A stretch of DNA of 64,000 nucleotides. It comes from Cyanoderma ruficeps (Eukaryota > Chordata > Aves > Passeriformes > Timaliidae). The position numbers and the translations under genes are program-made. This document shows positions 1 through 13,060 of this stretch, one piece after another. Position 1 is the stretch's first letter; every line of letters starts with the position of its first letter. The notes beneath the pieces are model-generated. The model saw nothing but the letters and a program-made list of their open reading frames with translations. It was not told where the DNA came from and did no database searches. The stretch is from assembly GCA_008694505.1 (NCBI GenBank), contig VZDJ01007747.1, positions 2,755,390 through 2,819,389 of the forward strand, in the 5' to 3' direction.

Positions 1-35
1 AACTTCAGCTGTTGCTTTTGCCCCTTCTGACTTAG

Positions 36-1983
36 GTTACAATTACAGATCCAGATTTGATAGAGAAATCCAACCTGAACAGGCAGTTTCTTTTTCGACC
101 TCATCACATACAGGTAGGCTTTCTTATTCAGTAAATTTTCTGGACTGCTGTGTTTCCCTGTCCTGTGTCCCCACAGAGAGCTGAACTTGTGAATGTCTGT
201 ACTTCTGTCCAGAAAAGGCTTAAAGGTTCTAATGAAATGTAGTTTTTTTTCTAAACAGTGCCTAGAACTCCAATGGCATCCAACTCATCACTAGTATCAG
301 TGGAGTAAAATTGGCTTGTCTAATTTGTACTGGTGTTTTTGACTAATGAAATCTCTCAAATTTGACAGTTGGATGAGTGCTGTATTGCATAGGAGCCTGC
401 CATGGGTTACTATGTCAGAAATGCTCTACTATGCCATTGATATTTGGGGAAAAAAACCAACAAAAAATAGACAGTGCTGGCAGAAGTGTTCATGATAGAG
501 CTCAGTAGTGCTGCTGCTGCTGGAACTTGACCAAAGTTGGTGTCTTCTGACTTAATTCAGTTTTCACTAAGCTGGTAAATAGTTTTGAAATGCCCAACAT
601 GTACATTCAGAAGCTGTTAATTCCTTAGAAGCAGAGAGAACGTCTCCTTACTTGCAAACACAGCACAAAATAAAAAAGGTGGCTTAGCTCTTGACAGCAA
701 CGTGAAAAAAGGTTTCCCCTGCTCAAAACCCAACAGTTGAATTTTCTGCCTCCTGTTTATGTGTAGTAAAACTGGGAACAGATTGCACTTTGGATGATGG
801 GTAGATAAATGGAAGGTGAACCCTGCAAGCTTTCAGAAGCCACAGGCTTGAGTGCTGATCCCTAGATAATTGTGGTATGGCTAGAAGTGTCAGGTAGGTC
901 AAGAACTCTATTTCAGTTTAGCTTCTGAAATTGATTTTGTGTGGAATACCTTGCAGTAATGTGATTATTCACAGATGCTTGATGTCTGTGCTGCACAGAC
1001 ACAGAGTTACTAATGGGTTTATCCTCAGACAGTCATGAACTGCTCCCTTCTTTTGACGAAATTTTTATGAGAGGCAGCACACGGCATCAGCTTCAGTTAC
1101 TTAATAAACCATTTAAGCACTTCTACACGTGGTGTCTGAAATACCAAATAAAAATAAAAATAGATTAATAAGATATTTATCAGTGAGGGAGGTATATGAT
1201 TAAAATGTCATTTATTTTATATTTTGCATACTAACATTTCTGTCAGTGGATTTTGTCTGATCAATAAATGAAGTCGGTATTTCTGTGTCCCTGATGTTCT
1301 TTATCTGCATATTGCTGATCTCTGTATTTATGCTTTCAGAAACCTAAGAGCTACACTGCAGCAGAAGCAACTCTGAACATCAATCCTTACATAAAGATTG
1401 ATTCAGATATTAATAAAGTTTGTCCAGCCACTGAGAACACTTACAGCGATGAATTCTACACCAAGCAAGATGTGATTGTGACTGCTTTGGACAATGTTGA
1501 AGCCAGGAGATACATTGATAGGTAGGGGGTGGAAGGGAAGCAAGGACAACTGTTAACTTCTGATGAGGGTGAGAATACTCTGGCAGTTTTAAGGTTGAAT
1601 TATTTAAACATAAAAATATGTATTTAAATATAAAAGTAGAGGTATTGACATTTACAGATAATTTCTAATGCTCATAATCCACACATGCTGAGGTGTTCAG
1701 TATCCTGATCTAACCTGAATAGTTCTTATTTAATCTCTTTTTTTTCTGAGTTTGGTGTAAGCTTTCCACTCTTCTGAAAGTGCCTAGAGACAGCTCTGGT
1801 TGCACTCCAGCAATGTTTGCAAGGCAAGAACGTAGAGATTTTTCTGTACTCTGATAGTCTGTGTCTTTCCGTGTCAGTCGTTGTGTAGCAAACCTGCGTC
1901 CTCTTATAGACTCTGGAACTATGGGAACAAAAGGACACACAGAAGTTATTGTGCCCCATCTGACAGAGTCCTACAACAGTCAT
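36..1983 (+). CDS. UBA6: UBA6 exons of the active adenylation domain (three exons)
   Basis: Exons 36-113, 1340-1521 and 1878-1983 encode the ThiF-type ATP-binding part. Visible motifs are [18 protein letters not shown], where the Arg belongs to the nucleotide-binding set of E1 enzymes, then the loop [11 protein letters not shown], whose Asp is conserved in E1s, and finally [18 protein letters not shown], which leads toward the crossover loop. The acceptor at 34-35 sits inside an ordinary sequence with a weak pyrimidine tract. I chose it over the AG at 47-48 because it keeps the VTIT residues that match UBA6 in other vertebrates. Confidence 0.93.
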
Positions 1984-4900
1984 GTAAGTTTTTCATGGCT
2001 CACCTTCTGTAGCTTGTCCCATGATGCCCTCTGAATCTTTGATAATTTTTATGTGTCTCTCTAAAGCAAGTGGCGTATTTGAGCTGCTGAAGAGCAGTAC
2101 TGCTAGGAAATAATTAATTCCTTTGTTTCTGAAGAAAAGCTCACAGGAAATAAAATTTGAGCAGTTCTTTACAAGCGTGCATAACAGTTCTATTTGAATG
2201 GGAAAAGGGAAAATGAACCTTCAGGCAGTGTCACTGATAGACAATACCTGCAGTATCCCTCTGTTTTAAGTTCTTGTGGAGAAATTCACTGGTTGAGAAC
2301 ACCATGAAATAATGCCATGTGGACACAGAGACAGGATTTTCAGCATTCTAGTTGTCTTGTTAGGGTCCATGAATAAGTCTTTCTGGCCTTGGGTGACAGG
2401 GCGTGTTTCATGTTGAAAGTGTACATGCAGGCCAGCTGCACATCTTGCAGAAAAGCTGGCTGGCAACTACACCTGTTGCTTATGTTTCACAGTTCAGTTT
2501 TGCTTTCCAGTGTTGAGTTTAGACTATTACTCATAAAGACGAATTGACAATGCTAGTTAGTGTTCATAAAACAGATTTCTAAGCATAAAAAGCCACTTTG
2601 TATTTTATAAGAGCAGAGTTTTTAACTTATGTAGTGTACAAGTTCTTGGTGCTATTATTAGCAATTAACCTGGATAAGCCTGCATTGACATGCAACCCTC
2701 CTTAATTACAGCGGGATCCACCAGAGGAAGAAATACCTTTTTGCACCTTGAAGTCTTTCCCAGCTGCTATTGAGCATACAATACAGTGGGCAAGAGATAA
2801 GGTAGGTAATGGATTGACCTTTCTGGCATTCAGCACAACTCCATGTGTATTTGGAAAGGTGGACATCTGATATACTTCTTGCATAATGCCACATTTGTTC
2901 TTTTTATTTTACAGTTTGAAAGTTCTTTTTCTCACAAGCCTTCATTGTTTAACAAGTTCTGGCAAACCTATCCGTCGGCAGAAGAAGTTTTACAGGTAAG
3001 GGAATGTTGCCAGGGTAAAATAGAGGGTTTAAACTACTGCTTTATGGATTTTGTTTGTATTTAAGACCAGTGAGATTAGGGTTAGTTTCTGACTTCTTCA
3101 GAAAACCTGAAGACTTACTTGGCCAAGTCATTAGTTGATCGTGTAAACAGTATTTCTGGTGTGTCTCATAATTAAAAGATTCTCCAGCTCATGAGCTCTG
3201 TACATGATGTAGAATTACCAGAAAGACTGAGACACTGATAGTGTGTGTCACACTAATGTGTAACTAGCTGAGGAAAATGAAAGTAAGACTGAGTTTGAAA
3301 TGAGTTCAAGTAGTAATAAATTAGATTGCAATTGTTTACTATCTTTTTCTTGTGAGTCTGTAATGGCCTGTGGTCCAAAGGGTTGGTGGAAGTAAATGGG
3401 AAAAAAAACCCAGTGAGAGGAGCACATAAAGGATAATATTTCACAAAGTGAACCTCTGTTTCCTCTTGCCTTTGGATTACTAAAAACATATTTACTGTTT
3501 GATTGGATTAGAAGGAATCTTGCCTGTTTTAACATTTTCATGTTTCTTTATCTAGAGAATAAAATCAGGAGAAAGCTTGGAAGGCTGTTTTCATGTTATT
3601 AAAACTCTCAGTAGAAGACCCCGAAGTTGGACTCAATGCGTAGAACTAGCAAGAGTAAAATTTGAAAAGTATTTTAGCCATAAGGTAGGTAAGACCTGTA
3701 AGTGAAGTAGCACTAGACTGATGAGGATTTTAGAAAACTTGGTGGCCCTAATAACAAGGTGTCCAAGTCTTTGCACTCACTTCCATCTCTTCCAAAATAA
3801 CAAACTATATTTGAAACCTAAAAATGCTGCATCCCATTCTACTGTAACACTTCTAGGTCTGGCTTATTAACTCTTAGTACTCTGTTCAGTAGTCTCCATG
3901 CAGTTTTCTTGGCATTTTTCCAGTGTTTTCCAAAATATCGGGATTATCAGGTGTCTTTTATTAGGCAGTGGGTTTTTGTTTCCCACACTAAAATCCCATT
4001 GCTGAACTCACCTTTGTACCCTGATTTTCTCAAAGATTTTTCTAAAATAAGAGCCAGTTATTCTGACAGTCTGGTCGACAGTATCGCTTAAAGTATGTGT
4101 GTAATTCTGTAGGAAAGATACGATGGGGATGCTGTGGATTAATAAACATTCCTGTGCATACAGAATCCCTGGTGGTAGTTGTCACATTGAGAAAATATTG
4201 CATTCCAAGTTGCGAATCTATAAGCAAGAATCCTAAAGTGACAGTAAGGTCACTAGGAGAATGCTTTGCTTCTTGGATTAAATGCCTTGTTTGAGCTTTG
4301 TACAGATGAGGTGACATTGTCATCTCTGTTCTGTGAATGAAATGGACAAGCACTCTGTCTAATGGTACTTGTCTTTAAGCTGTCCATCTTGACAAAGGTG
4401 TTTCATGATTTTCTTAACTCTTTAAATTACTTCAGCTAGAGAGACTTGATTTAGTGTGGTCATGTCAATCTATGTGACAAATTACTAAAGCTTCTCTGGC
4501 TTTTCCTCTAGGCTCTTCAGCTCCTTCATTCATTTCCCCTTGATACACGATTAAAAGATGGAAGTAAGTACAAATGTCCCTTTATGCCTGTTGAAAATTC
4601 ATGGCATATGTCATGTTGTTGCTGCTCCTAGTTCTTAAGGATTTCATCTTAAGTCTGTTTTCCTACCAGGTTTGTTTTGGCAGTCACCAAAGAGGCCTCC
4701 TTTCCCAGTGAAGTTTGAATTTACTGATCCTTTGTAAGTATGGTACTGTCCCAGATGCACAGTATAGCATCCTATAAAACTCAGAGCAGGAAGTGCAAGG
4801 CAGTGGCTTTATAGCCCTGGAAGTTGAACTGGAATCGATAGGTGTTAGTGCACAGTCTTATCCTGTGGCAGATTTGATGAGCTGTCAAATACTTTCACTG

Positions 4901-7900
4901 CAGATAATTTAACTTTCACTGACATGGGATTGGAGGGTGCTGTTCTGATTTAATCCAATGTGAACTGGCTTAGAACAACCCATTTCATGTCTTACATGGC
5001 TGCAGAATTACTGAGTTCTTGCTGTCACACCTCCCTGCCCCCACTGTCCACATCATAAAATGCAGGATGTGCCAAATGACCTAGTGAAGGGACTACTTTT
5101 CTTGTTCATCACAATTTGGGTCTGATCTAGATGGCTTGGGTATTACAGATAATAATTTTAAAAATTGTTGTGGTTGATGGATTAAACAGCTTTTATCTGC
5201 TGTATATCTACAATTGCTTTGAGAAACTGCATCACCATTTTTAGTTTGAGTGAAAACTGACATCATGGTAAATATCAAAGTAATTCTGAGATTAAGCTTT
5301 TTATCATATTGATGTCATGTGAGCATTTTTGTTTGTTTGACTGCAATGGTTAAGGAGATAACGGTTTGCATTAAATAACTCTCCACTCATCAAAATTTGC
5401 TTTGTTTTGGGGACAACTTCTGAGTCACTCAAAATGTGCTATTTTGTGCTGTGTACAGTAAAGGATGGAAATTCTGTTTCTCAGTATGTTTGTTCAAGAT
5501 CTTGAACATGATTGCAAACCTTTGGGCAACTAAAGTAGAAAAAACAACCAACCAAAAAGAATTCTTTTTTCTTTAGGCACTATGGCTTCATTGTGAGCAC
5601 AGCAAAACTCTTCGCAACAGTGTACTGTGTTCCTTTCACTGAAAAGGTAATCCAGACTGTAACAGTGTTCCCTTAACTTAACTTGCTGTTCAGTTTTGGC
5701 CTGATATCCAGCTGCCAGTTCTTTTTAAGAGCTGATTAAAGTGATTCTTACAGTAATCTATCCTTCAGCACTGGCTGTTTGGCAGCTGCTTACACTTATT
5801 TTCTTAATTTAAATCCCTAACCTGGAGAAGAAATGACTAGTGTATTGGATATTTTCAATAAGCACTGAACTTGGGAATTATTATTTTATGCAATATAACA
5901 ACTGAACTGAAAGAAAATCTCTTTAAGGCTTTTTTAAAAATTAAGTGTCTTAGGTATGCTATGGGGGTTTTACTTTTTACTGCTTAAAGCCTCTGCATTG
6001 CTTATCCTTTGTTTTTTTCTAATTGGACCTTCCTGTAAGTCAGGTTTGCACTTTTGTTTAGTTTTCCAGTGCTAGGTACTTAACACTGCTCTGGTTTGCT
6101 GTGGTAAATGAATTGTCACTTGGTGTTTTAATCATGATGTTTGGCTGAAACATCACTGAATATCTGTGAGACTTTTTGGGTCTAGTAGTCTTTGAAATCC
6201 TATTGTATCTACAATCTTTTTGTGGAGGCCTTTTTGAGTTGATGTGAATTTAAATTGTTTTTCTTCAAAACCATAACAGGACTTGTCAGAGGAAACCATT
6301 TTGGGCATTGTTTCATCTGTGAAGGTACCAGAGTTTAGACCTTCAAACAAAGTAAGTGTGATATTTTAATTTAAAGAAAGAAATAAAATATTCCGCAAGC
6401 AGTGTCCCGTATCTCCAGCTACTGCATTGATGCTAATGAGAAATTAACACAAATTATAATTTGTGTTTTGGGGAAACAGAAGTGTTAAGGTTAGAGGGAG
6501 CCTCTAACCTTAGTTCAATCCTCTAGCTTAAGCAGGGGCAGCTAGAGCAGGTCATCAACAACTGTGTTCCATTGGGTTATGAATGTGTCTGAGAATAGCG
6601 ACTCCACAGCCTCTCTCTGTTACCATCCTCAAAGTTTTGTCTGGGATGTTTTTGTTTGTTTCTTTTTCTTTGAAGTATTTTTGTATGTTTCTTAAGGAAT
6701 TTTGTGTGCTTCAGTTTGTGCCCTTGTGCTGTCACTGGGCACAGTGAAAAGAGTTTGGCTGTGCTCTCTGTACTCCCCCCTGCCATGAGATACTTGTACA
6801 CATTGATAAGATCCCACTGGCCCTTGTCTTCTCCACTCTGAACCATCACAGCTCTCTCAGCTTCTCCTCATGAGAGATGCTCCTATTCTTTAATGCTCTT
6901 AGAAGCTCTTGGCTGTGCTTGATCCAGTAAATCCATGTCTCTCTTGAGCTGGGGAGGAAAACCTGCAAGGAAGACAGGAAATTTAGTACACTCGACACTT
7001 GTGCTGTCTGAAGCTCATGTATTTCATTACTCAAGCACTGCGCACACTTACAGGTTGTACAGACGGATGAGACTGCAAGGAAACCAGATCATATTCCTGT
7101 CAGCAGTGAGGATGAAAGAAATGCTATTTTCCAGCTGGAGAAGTCTATACTATCCAATGAAGTTCTGGAAAGTGAGTAGTGCAAATCAGCTTCATAGTTT
7201 AGTAATATCCTGCATTGCCATTTGCCACTAGTGACATTCAGATCTTCGAATGAAGCAGTTCTGGAACTCTGCAAGAAGTAGAGCTGATACCTCAAGCTTT
7301 CTGAAGTGCCATGCAGATACCTGTCCTGTTGCTTGACATTACCCTATGGTTCTGTATTTCTGAGATTCCTAAAAGTTTTAGGGCTTTCTGTTATGCTTGC
7401 TAGTAATTACAACATGGATGACAGTGAGCAGGCAGCAGCAGGGAATTGAAATTTTAAGGAGGGGAAGAGTGCTGGCAAGTCATTTGGGCATGAGAAGGCT
7501 GAGAGTCACTACTTAGAGCTCTCAATCTGAAATGATCCTAAATTGTAAAGACTGTTAAGAGTCTTTCTCAGCATCTTCTAGATTTAAAATGAGGATGCCC
7601 ACATCCTATTATTGTGCTTGGCCACATGAAGGGGTCACTGGGCAACAACTAAATGCAAGCTTTTTTAGCCCATGAATTCAGGAGAAAGATTAGCTTATCC
7701 CTAACTCATCCCATGAAGTGTCAACCCAAAACTCTCCCTCCAATGCTACTGAGTCCATATTTTGAAATTTTTGCAGATAAACTAAGCTTTAAAAGGGTAT
7801 TCTCACAGGATGGAGCTTTAGTGAAGTGGGGTGTATGAGAAATATCCATAGGAATATTCAAAATCTATTGTTGGTCGTGCAAGGAGAGTAAAATTACAGA

Positions 7901-10900
7901 GCTCTGTTGATGTTTGTTTCATTATTCACTTTTAGCAAGTGGTATTGAGAGGGGCATTTCCTAGTAGAGGAAAACAAGTAAGGCACCAAGCTCCAGGATG
8001 GGAAATTTTTAATTTGTTAAGGTTCTAGTTCCTTTAAATTATGTTTGACATCTTAAGTCTTCTAATAATAATTGTGGCTCTTATTTTTTTTTCTTTTTTA
8101 TGAGCAGCTGACTTGCAAATGAAGCCCATCTCCTTTGAGAAAGATGATGATAGTAATGGGCACATAGATTTTGTAACAGCAGCATCAAACCTGCGAGCCA
8201 AGATGTACAACATTGAGCCAGCAGATCGGTTCAAAACAAAGCGCATTGCTGGAAAGATTATTCCTGCCATTGCAACAGCTACTGCTGCAGTATCAGGGCT
8301 GGTGAGATTGATTTTTAAAATGCTTATTTCTTTCTCTTACTGTTTCTTGCCTAAAAGTGCTGTTTGTTGTCTGGTTATTGATTACTGCTTCCCTGACAGA
8401 GGCTCATTTAAAGAAATGGATTTATTTATGTACCAATAGCAAAGGTCATGCTTGGTTTTTGAGGAATACATGTAGTAAATGTAGCTCAGTGTGGAGCTGC
8501 AGTGCCAGCTGAAGATTGAGCTCTGGGTGGCAGCTTCAGGCAAGAGGTTGTGAACTGGTTCTGACCCTTTGCACAACAAAGGGCACAGGGACCTGTGGCC
8601 CAGCCTGGTGACTGGACACTCAGGGACACAGCAGGAGCCAAGGACTGAGCTGGAAGACCCTGGACTGTTGAGCACACAGACTTGTGAGGGTACAAAAGCC
8701 CAGGTAGTCCTTTGTTCAGGGCCCCTTCTCCAAGGCACCAGCTTGAGTTGTTATTCTGTTGCTACACCATGATAAGATTACTTAAGGAAACCAGAAGTCT
8801 GAGACTCAGCGAAAGGAAACCCAGGGTCCAGCCAGCAAGGAAGTCTTGTCTGGCTGTGAGAGTGGGATGAGTAGCGAGGCAGTGATTGAGAAGCAACCCC
8901 TGTGAAAGGAATTCAGTCCCAGCAGTGAAAGTCTTTGTTGGTGTGAGTGTGGCTGCTGGAGGGGCTCCTGAATGGTCAAAAAGGGAAGTTTCCTTAACAT
9001 GGTGAGCCTTTGGTGCTTTTTTTTTTGATTTGCAGCACAGAAAGATGCGTTGGAATTCAGCATTTTGGTTTCTTTTTGGCCATTAATACTAATTTCCAAC
9101 AGAATGCCACTGCCAAGAGTGGAAAGGATCTGTTCTGCAGTAGTTCATGTTCATGCATCTCAACAGAACCTCGTGCTCTGTGGAAATTGCATGAATGAAA
9201 CAATTTTGGGAGAGTACTACATTAAGAACAGTTTTGAATGTTTTAAGTATTTCCCTTCACTGCAACAGAATTTATTTCTGTGGGACAGTGGGTTGCATTT
9301 CCATGTTATTTATTCTGCTGATTGGACAAAGGCTGATCTCATTAACAACCTCCTTGGTAGTTGTTGGCCTCTTAACTACACTAGAGTTGATAACGCTAAA
9401 ACCTAGTAAGTAAATTCTAATTTACTGCAGGTTGCACTGGAACTCATCAAAGTTGTGGGTGGCTACCCAGCTGATGCATATAAGAACTGTTTTCTGAACC
9501 TAGCCATTCCCATAATGGTCTTTACAGAAACTGCTGAAGTAAGAAGAACAGAAATCAGGTAGGAAGAACAATGTCAGAAGGGCAAGGACAATACTTGGAA
9601 ACCTACTAATTGATGCTTAGAACTTGCTGAACTGTTCCAACAAGTATGAAGTTTGAATAGTTATTAAATCCAGATATCCACATTAAGGCCTTATGTGCGT
9701 ACATAGCAGAGCTATGATGGAACCACAGCTCATGGCTGAACTCCAGTTAAGCATTCTAGATATTCAAGGGGTTTTTTTTGTTGTTTAAACTTGGAAAATG
9801 GTGAATTGCTTCATGCTTGCTATCAAACTCTGCTATCCACTTACTGTGTAAGAGGTGTAAGTGATCCTTGTAATACTGCCAAGGGTGTCCCATAATGCAT
9901 TGCCCAAGAATTTCCTGTTTGGAAAATGCAGTCCATATTCATCTGTCCTAGTTTAAAAAATAGTGGGTTTAAAAGCTTAGTTCGATTTTTCAGTGGAAGC
10001 TGTTACTTGTGAGACTTTAGAGAAGGTGGATGTGTGTCATTGTTCTTAGGAAACATCCCGGACACGCTTTTGCATCTTGTTCAATACAAGAGCTATTTTT
10101 CAGTAGGTCTGAAAACTCAGTAACTTCATTGCCAGATACCATGTTTACTTAGAGATCTTACTGTGTCTTGTGCTTAGCAAGGTGAGAGGGCTGGAGAAAT
10201 GGCAGCAGAGAGGGAAGAGATTTTTGCTGAAGATTAAAAAGCAGCACATTGCCAAGAAGACATGGCAGTTGTTCAATACACTTTAAAAGGGGGTGACTGA
10301 GTTCACATTCTAAAGTACCAACCTTTCACTTTTTAAAACAGAAATGGGATATCATTTACCATCTGGGACAGATGGACAATTTATGGGAAAGAAGATTTCA
10401 CTCTGTTGGACTTCATAAATGCTGTCAGAGTAAGTTTTCTACTGTCGTGGGTTAATACAAGACAAGGGGAATGGAGTTTCTTGTTTTGTGTTGTTGAACT
10501 GTGTTCTGTTTTTCTTTTTTATTTCCATCAAGTTGCTCTTCAAACCAGAATAATTTTAGTAATAATTAATGTCAGTGGGGATGTCTCTAAGTAAAGGCAT
10601 CTAAGCCTGTTTTCAAATTCCTTGTCAATTCAGTTGGCTCAAATGTCTTAATAAATCTTAATAAATGTCTCAAAAATCTTAACAAATTTTTCTGTCAGTA
10701 TCCATGCATTAGCAGGTTTTCTGGTTGGGATCCTATGGATTTGAATAATTAGCTGTAGTATTTGCAGCAGTAGTATCTGCTGGTTTGGACAGCTGTTCTA
10801 GTCTTCTAACAAGTTTCAATTTGTGAATTCCAGGAGAAATATGGAATTGAACCAACTATGGTTGTACAAGGAGTCAAAATGCTCTATGTTCCTGTGATGC

Positions 10901-12316
10901 CAGGCCATATTAAAAGATTAAAGTTGACGTAAGTATAACTGGAAAATTGATTTAGGAATGCAATGCACATATAAATTATGTTCATTGTTTGTATCAAAAG
11001 GACATGTGTCTGACAGCAGGATTTTCTCTCAAAGTGGTTTCTAGCCATTAATACTTTGGAAAACAAAAAGATACTGGAAAGAAAAAAGATAATTTCTTAG
11101 TTTTTGTAAAAAAAGAAAATAAAATAGAGGAAGTAAATTAACTTCTGTGATGAGGAAAGGAGACTTGCAAAATGCTGCTTTAGCTGTTGAATATACCAGA
11201 ATGAGAAAGCTAAAGAAGTCTGACAGTAGGGGAAAGAATGATTCAAGCAGAGCAAGAGTACTAGAACCTTTTGAAACTGGCTTAAAACTAATGTTGATGT
11301 TTAGCAACTTAGCTCTGAAGGAACAATGTATTGCTTGCAGTTCAGTATTTCTGGAAGTCTGTTCAATTATAGTAATTGCTTGAGATTCTACAGCACTTTA
11401 GCCCTTTTAAAAATGATGACAGTCATAAAGGCTTTGCAATACTGCTTACAGACAGGAATTTGAGGTATTTCACCCTGGCAGTTTGGCAGGATGTGAAGGC
11501 AGGGCATTGGGTTTTGACTGAAGGCCTTTGCAAAATAGCCAGATCTCATCCAGGTCTAGTTCTGCCTTATACCTGTGGATTGAACTATTTTAGCTCAAAA
11601 TCTGTTCCTTACAGCTGCTGTGAAATGTGTGCTAGTCAGTGCTCACAGGCTTTGCTGAAGCAAGTGGATGCACTGTTTTGAAGTACTGTTTTGAAGGCTT
11701 GCCAGTAGGTATCAGGCAGAGAAGTATGAGTAAGCTACTTCAGACTCCTGGGGAGAGAAGAGCTGCTAAGCTGTAGAGTGCCCAGCATACTAAGATGAGA
11801 ATTTACAGCCTGTCTCCAAAAACATTGCTTATATGCTTTCTCTTAAAGCTATATAAATAATATTGAATGAGTGGGGTATGTAATGAAGTCAAAGTCATGG
11901 TATGAAGCTGCCTTCTTGTGAATATCAGGATTTTTTACTACTCTGAGTCTTTAATGGGCTGTGTCTGTCAGGAAAATGGAATACAATTTGCTGAAGCTCA
12001 GGTGGAGGAACAGCTTTTGTGTGCAATTTAGAGGTGGCTTATTCTCTATTTTAATTTGAAATTATGTAGTATGCTGGGCCAGTACATATTGCTGGCAGTG
12101 AAATTCCTCCTAGTCTGGCCCTGAATTCCCACTGCCAATCCTCTTGGTACATTTATGAACTGTTCTTCATTTCTTTATAGGATGCAAAAGCTTGTGAAAC
12201 CATCAGCTGATAAGAAGTATGTGGATTTGACAGTATCATTTGCTCCAGAGACTGATGGAGAGGAAGACTTGCCAGGGCCACCAGTGAGATACTACTTTGT
12301 TCAGGAAGACAATTGA
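36..12316 (+). CDS. UBA6: UBA6, ubiquitin-like modifier-activating enzyme 6 (3' part, 16 coding exons)
   Basis: This E1 enzyme activates ubiquitin and FAT10 with ATP and passes them to UBE2Z (USE1). I read the exons as 36-113, 1340-1521, 1878-1983, 2712-2801, 2915-2995, 3556-3684, 4512-4563, 4670-4733, 5577-5646, 6280-6351, 7054-7171, 8108-8301, 9431-9558, 10342-10429, 10834-10928 and 12181-12316. All junctions are AG/GT and keep frame, giving 560 codons plus a stop. Full-length vertebrate UBA6 is about 1052 residues, so the fragment should start near residue 493. The order is: end of the active adenylation domain (motif NLNRQFLFR), catalytic Cys in FCTLKSFP, the second catalytic-cysteine half-domain, return to the adenylation domain, then the ubiquitin-fold domain ending in RYYFVQEDN. 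The sequence follows UBA6 rather than UBA1 throughout, for example in the tract around [16 protein letters not shown]. The N-terminal half lies upstream of the window. No frameshift or missing key residue is seen. Confidence 0.96.
2712..2801 (+). CDS. UBA6: UBA6 exon with the catalytic cysteine
   Basis: The codon TGC at 2742-2744 encodes the Cys of the motif PFCTLKSFP. By family knowledge this Cys forms the thioester with ubiquitin or FAT10. Counting from the assumed start of the fragment, it falls at about residue 625 of the full protein, which is where the UBA6 active-site Cys is placed. The following [10 protein letters not shown] is the usual E1 continuation into the second catalytic-cysteine half-domain. 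Confidence 0.95.
6486..6512. repeat. Perfect 12-bp hairpin at the edge of a CR1 fragment
   Basis: Arms TAAGGTTAGAGG (6486-6497) and CCTCTAACCTTA (6501-6512) are perfectly complementary across a 3-base GAG loop. The hairpin lies in a UBA6 intron, immediately beside the CR1-like block that follows. Confidence 0.85.
6505..6960 (-). mobile_element. CR1 LINE fragment in a UBA6 intron
   Basis: The plus strand reads as the complement of the CR1 3' region. Recognisable pieces are CAGCTAGAGCAGGT, GACTCCACAGCCTCTCTCTG, TCACTGGGCACAGTGAAAAG, and the tract CAGCTCTCTCAGCTTCTCCTCAT. It is diverged and interrupted by a T-rich insert near 6645-6690. It lies about 90 bases upstream of the exon at 7054 and does not enter it. 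Confidence 0.8.
8108..9558 (+). CDS. UBA6: UBA6 exons returning from the Cys half-domain to the adenylation domain
   Basis: Exons 8108-8301 and 9431-9558 encode [16 protein letters not shown], the [19 protein letters not shown] crossover helix region, and [10 protein letters not shown] with the following NCFLNLAIP. These are the most conserved blocks of E1 enzymes after the catalytic loop. The intron between them carries a dispersed repeat at about 8440-9010. Confidence 0.94.
8440..9010 (+). repeat. Dispersed repeat copy A (unclassified, possibly LTR-derived) in a UBA6 intron
   Basis: This stretch recurs in reverse complement at about 27880-28425. Shared blocks include GAGCTGCAGTGCCAGC, GGGCACAGGGACCTGTGGCC, CTCAGGGACACAGCAGGAGCC and AAACCCAGGGTCCAGCCAGCA (shown here in part). 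The similarity runs for roughly 550 bases with several indels. I do not recognise the family. A retroviral LTR or a non-autonomous element are both possible. Confidence 0.7.
10342..12316 (+). CDS. UBA6: UBA6 exons of the ubiquitin-fold (E2-recruiting) domain and stop codon
   Basis: Exons 10342-10429, 10834-10928 and 12181-12316 encode the C-terminal domain that docks the E2. Readable blocks are [39 protein letters not shown] and the acidic [15 protein letters not shown] just before the TGA at 12314-12316. The C-terminal tail VQEDN differs slightly from the mammalian one, as expected for a fast-changing end. Confidence 0.94.
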
Positions 12317-13060
12317 TGGTAGAGACACAAAAGTCACTCATGGACCATTTGTTCTGGGAGTGTGCTAATTTTCAGCTATTAAAGATGGTACTATATATTT
12401 CTTTTTGGTGAAGCCTTAATTAAATGGTGAAAATCAGTGGCTGTGCACTGAAGACAAACTGGATTTGTTTCTTCTGCTCCTGTATTCTTCAAGCCTGTTT
12501 GCTCAAAGGAGGATTGGTCACTCCATGAGATGGAATGTCCAGTGCAGTCCTTACCTTAAAGGCAAGATGTGTATTGAGGAAAGCAAGAAGAATGGTGAAC
12601 CTAAGAAATGGTCCCCATGGGCAAATTAGGCAATTTGCATTTGCTTAGGGAAGACTGCAAAAAATAGGAAAAGCACCATTTTATGATACTCCTGGTGTTC
12701 TAAGAACATCTCAAATTCATTTCATACGTTACTTCATTCTCAAACAAGAATTCCATTCTTGCCATCTACATGTGAGATTTAATCCATCTGAAAGGCTTAA
12801 ACTCCCACTTAAAAGCAGAGGAACTGCTTTCTTGTGTGGCTGGTTAGTGGTGCCGTGGTCAGCACAGCTATCTTGTGTCAGTCTCAGCATGGAAACATAG
12901 GCAGGGGGTGTAAATTGTCAAAACTCCCCTGAAGTCCAGAGAGCTGGAATTGTTGATTATCTGCACTAAGACTGTTTTTTGTGGAATACCGCAGTATGGG
13001 GAAAGTGAAAACCTACCGGAGAGCCGAATTAGCACTTTCAACAATAAAACTTGGTCTTCA
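12317..13060 (+). other. UBA6: UBA6 3' UTR with candidate poly(A) signals
   Basis: The stop codon is followed by non-coding sequence with ATTAAA at 12378-12383 and 12419-12424, and AATAAA at 13043-13048. The first is followed by a T-rich stretch, as expected for a short 3' UTR. The last would give a 3' UTR of about 750 bases. The sequence alone does not say which one is used. Confidence 0.5.
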
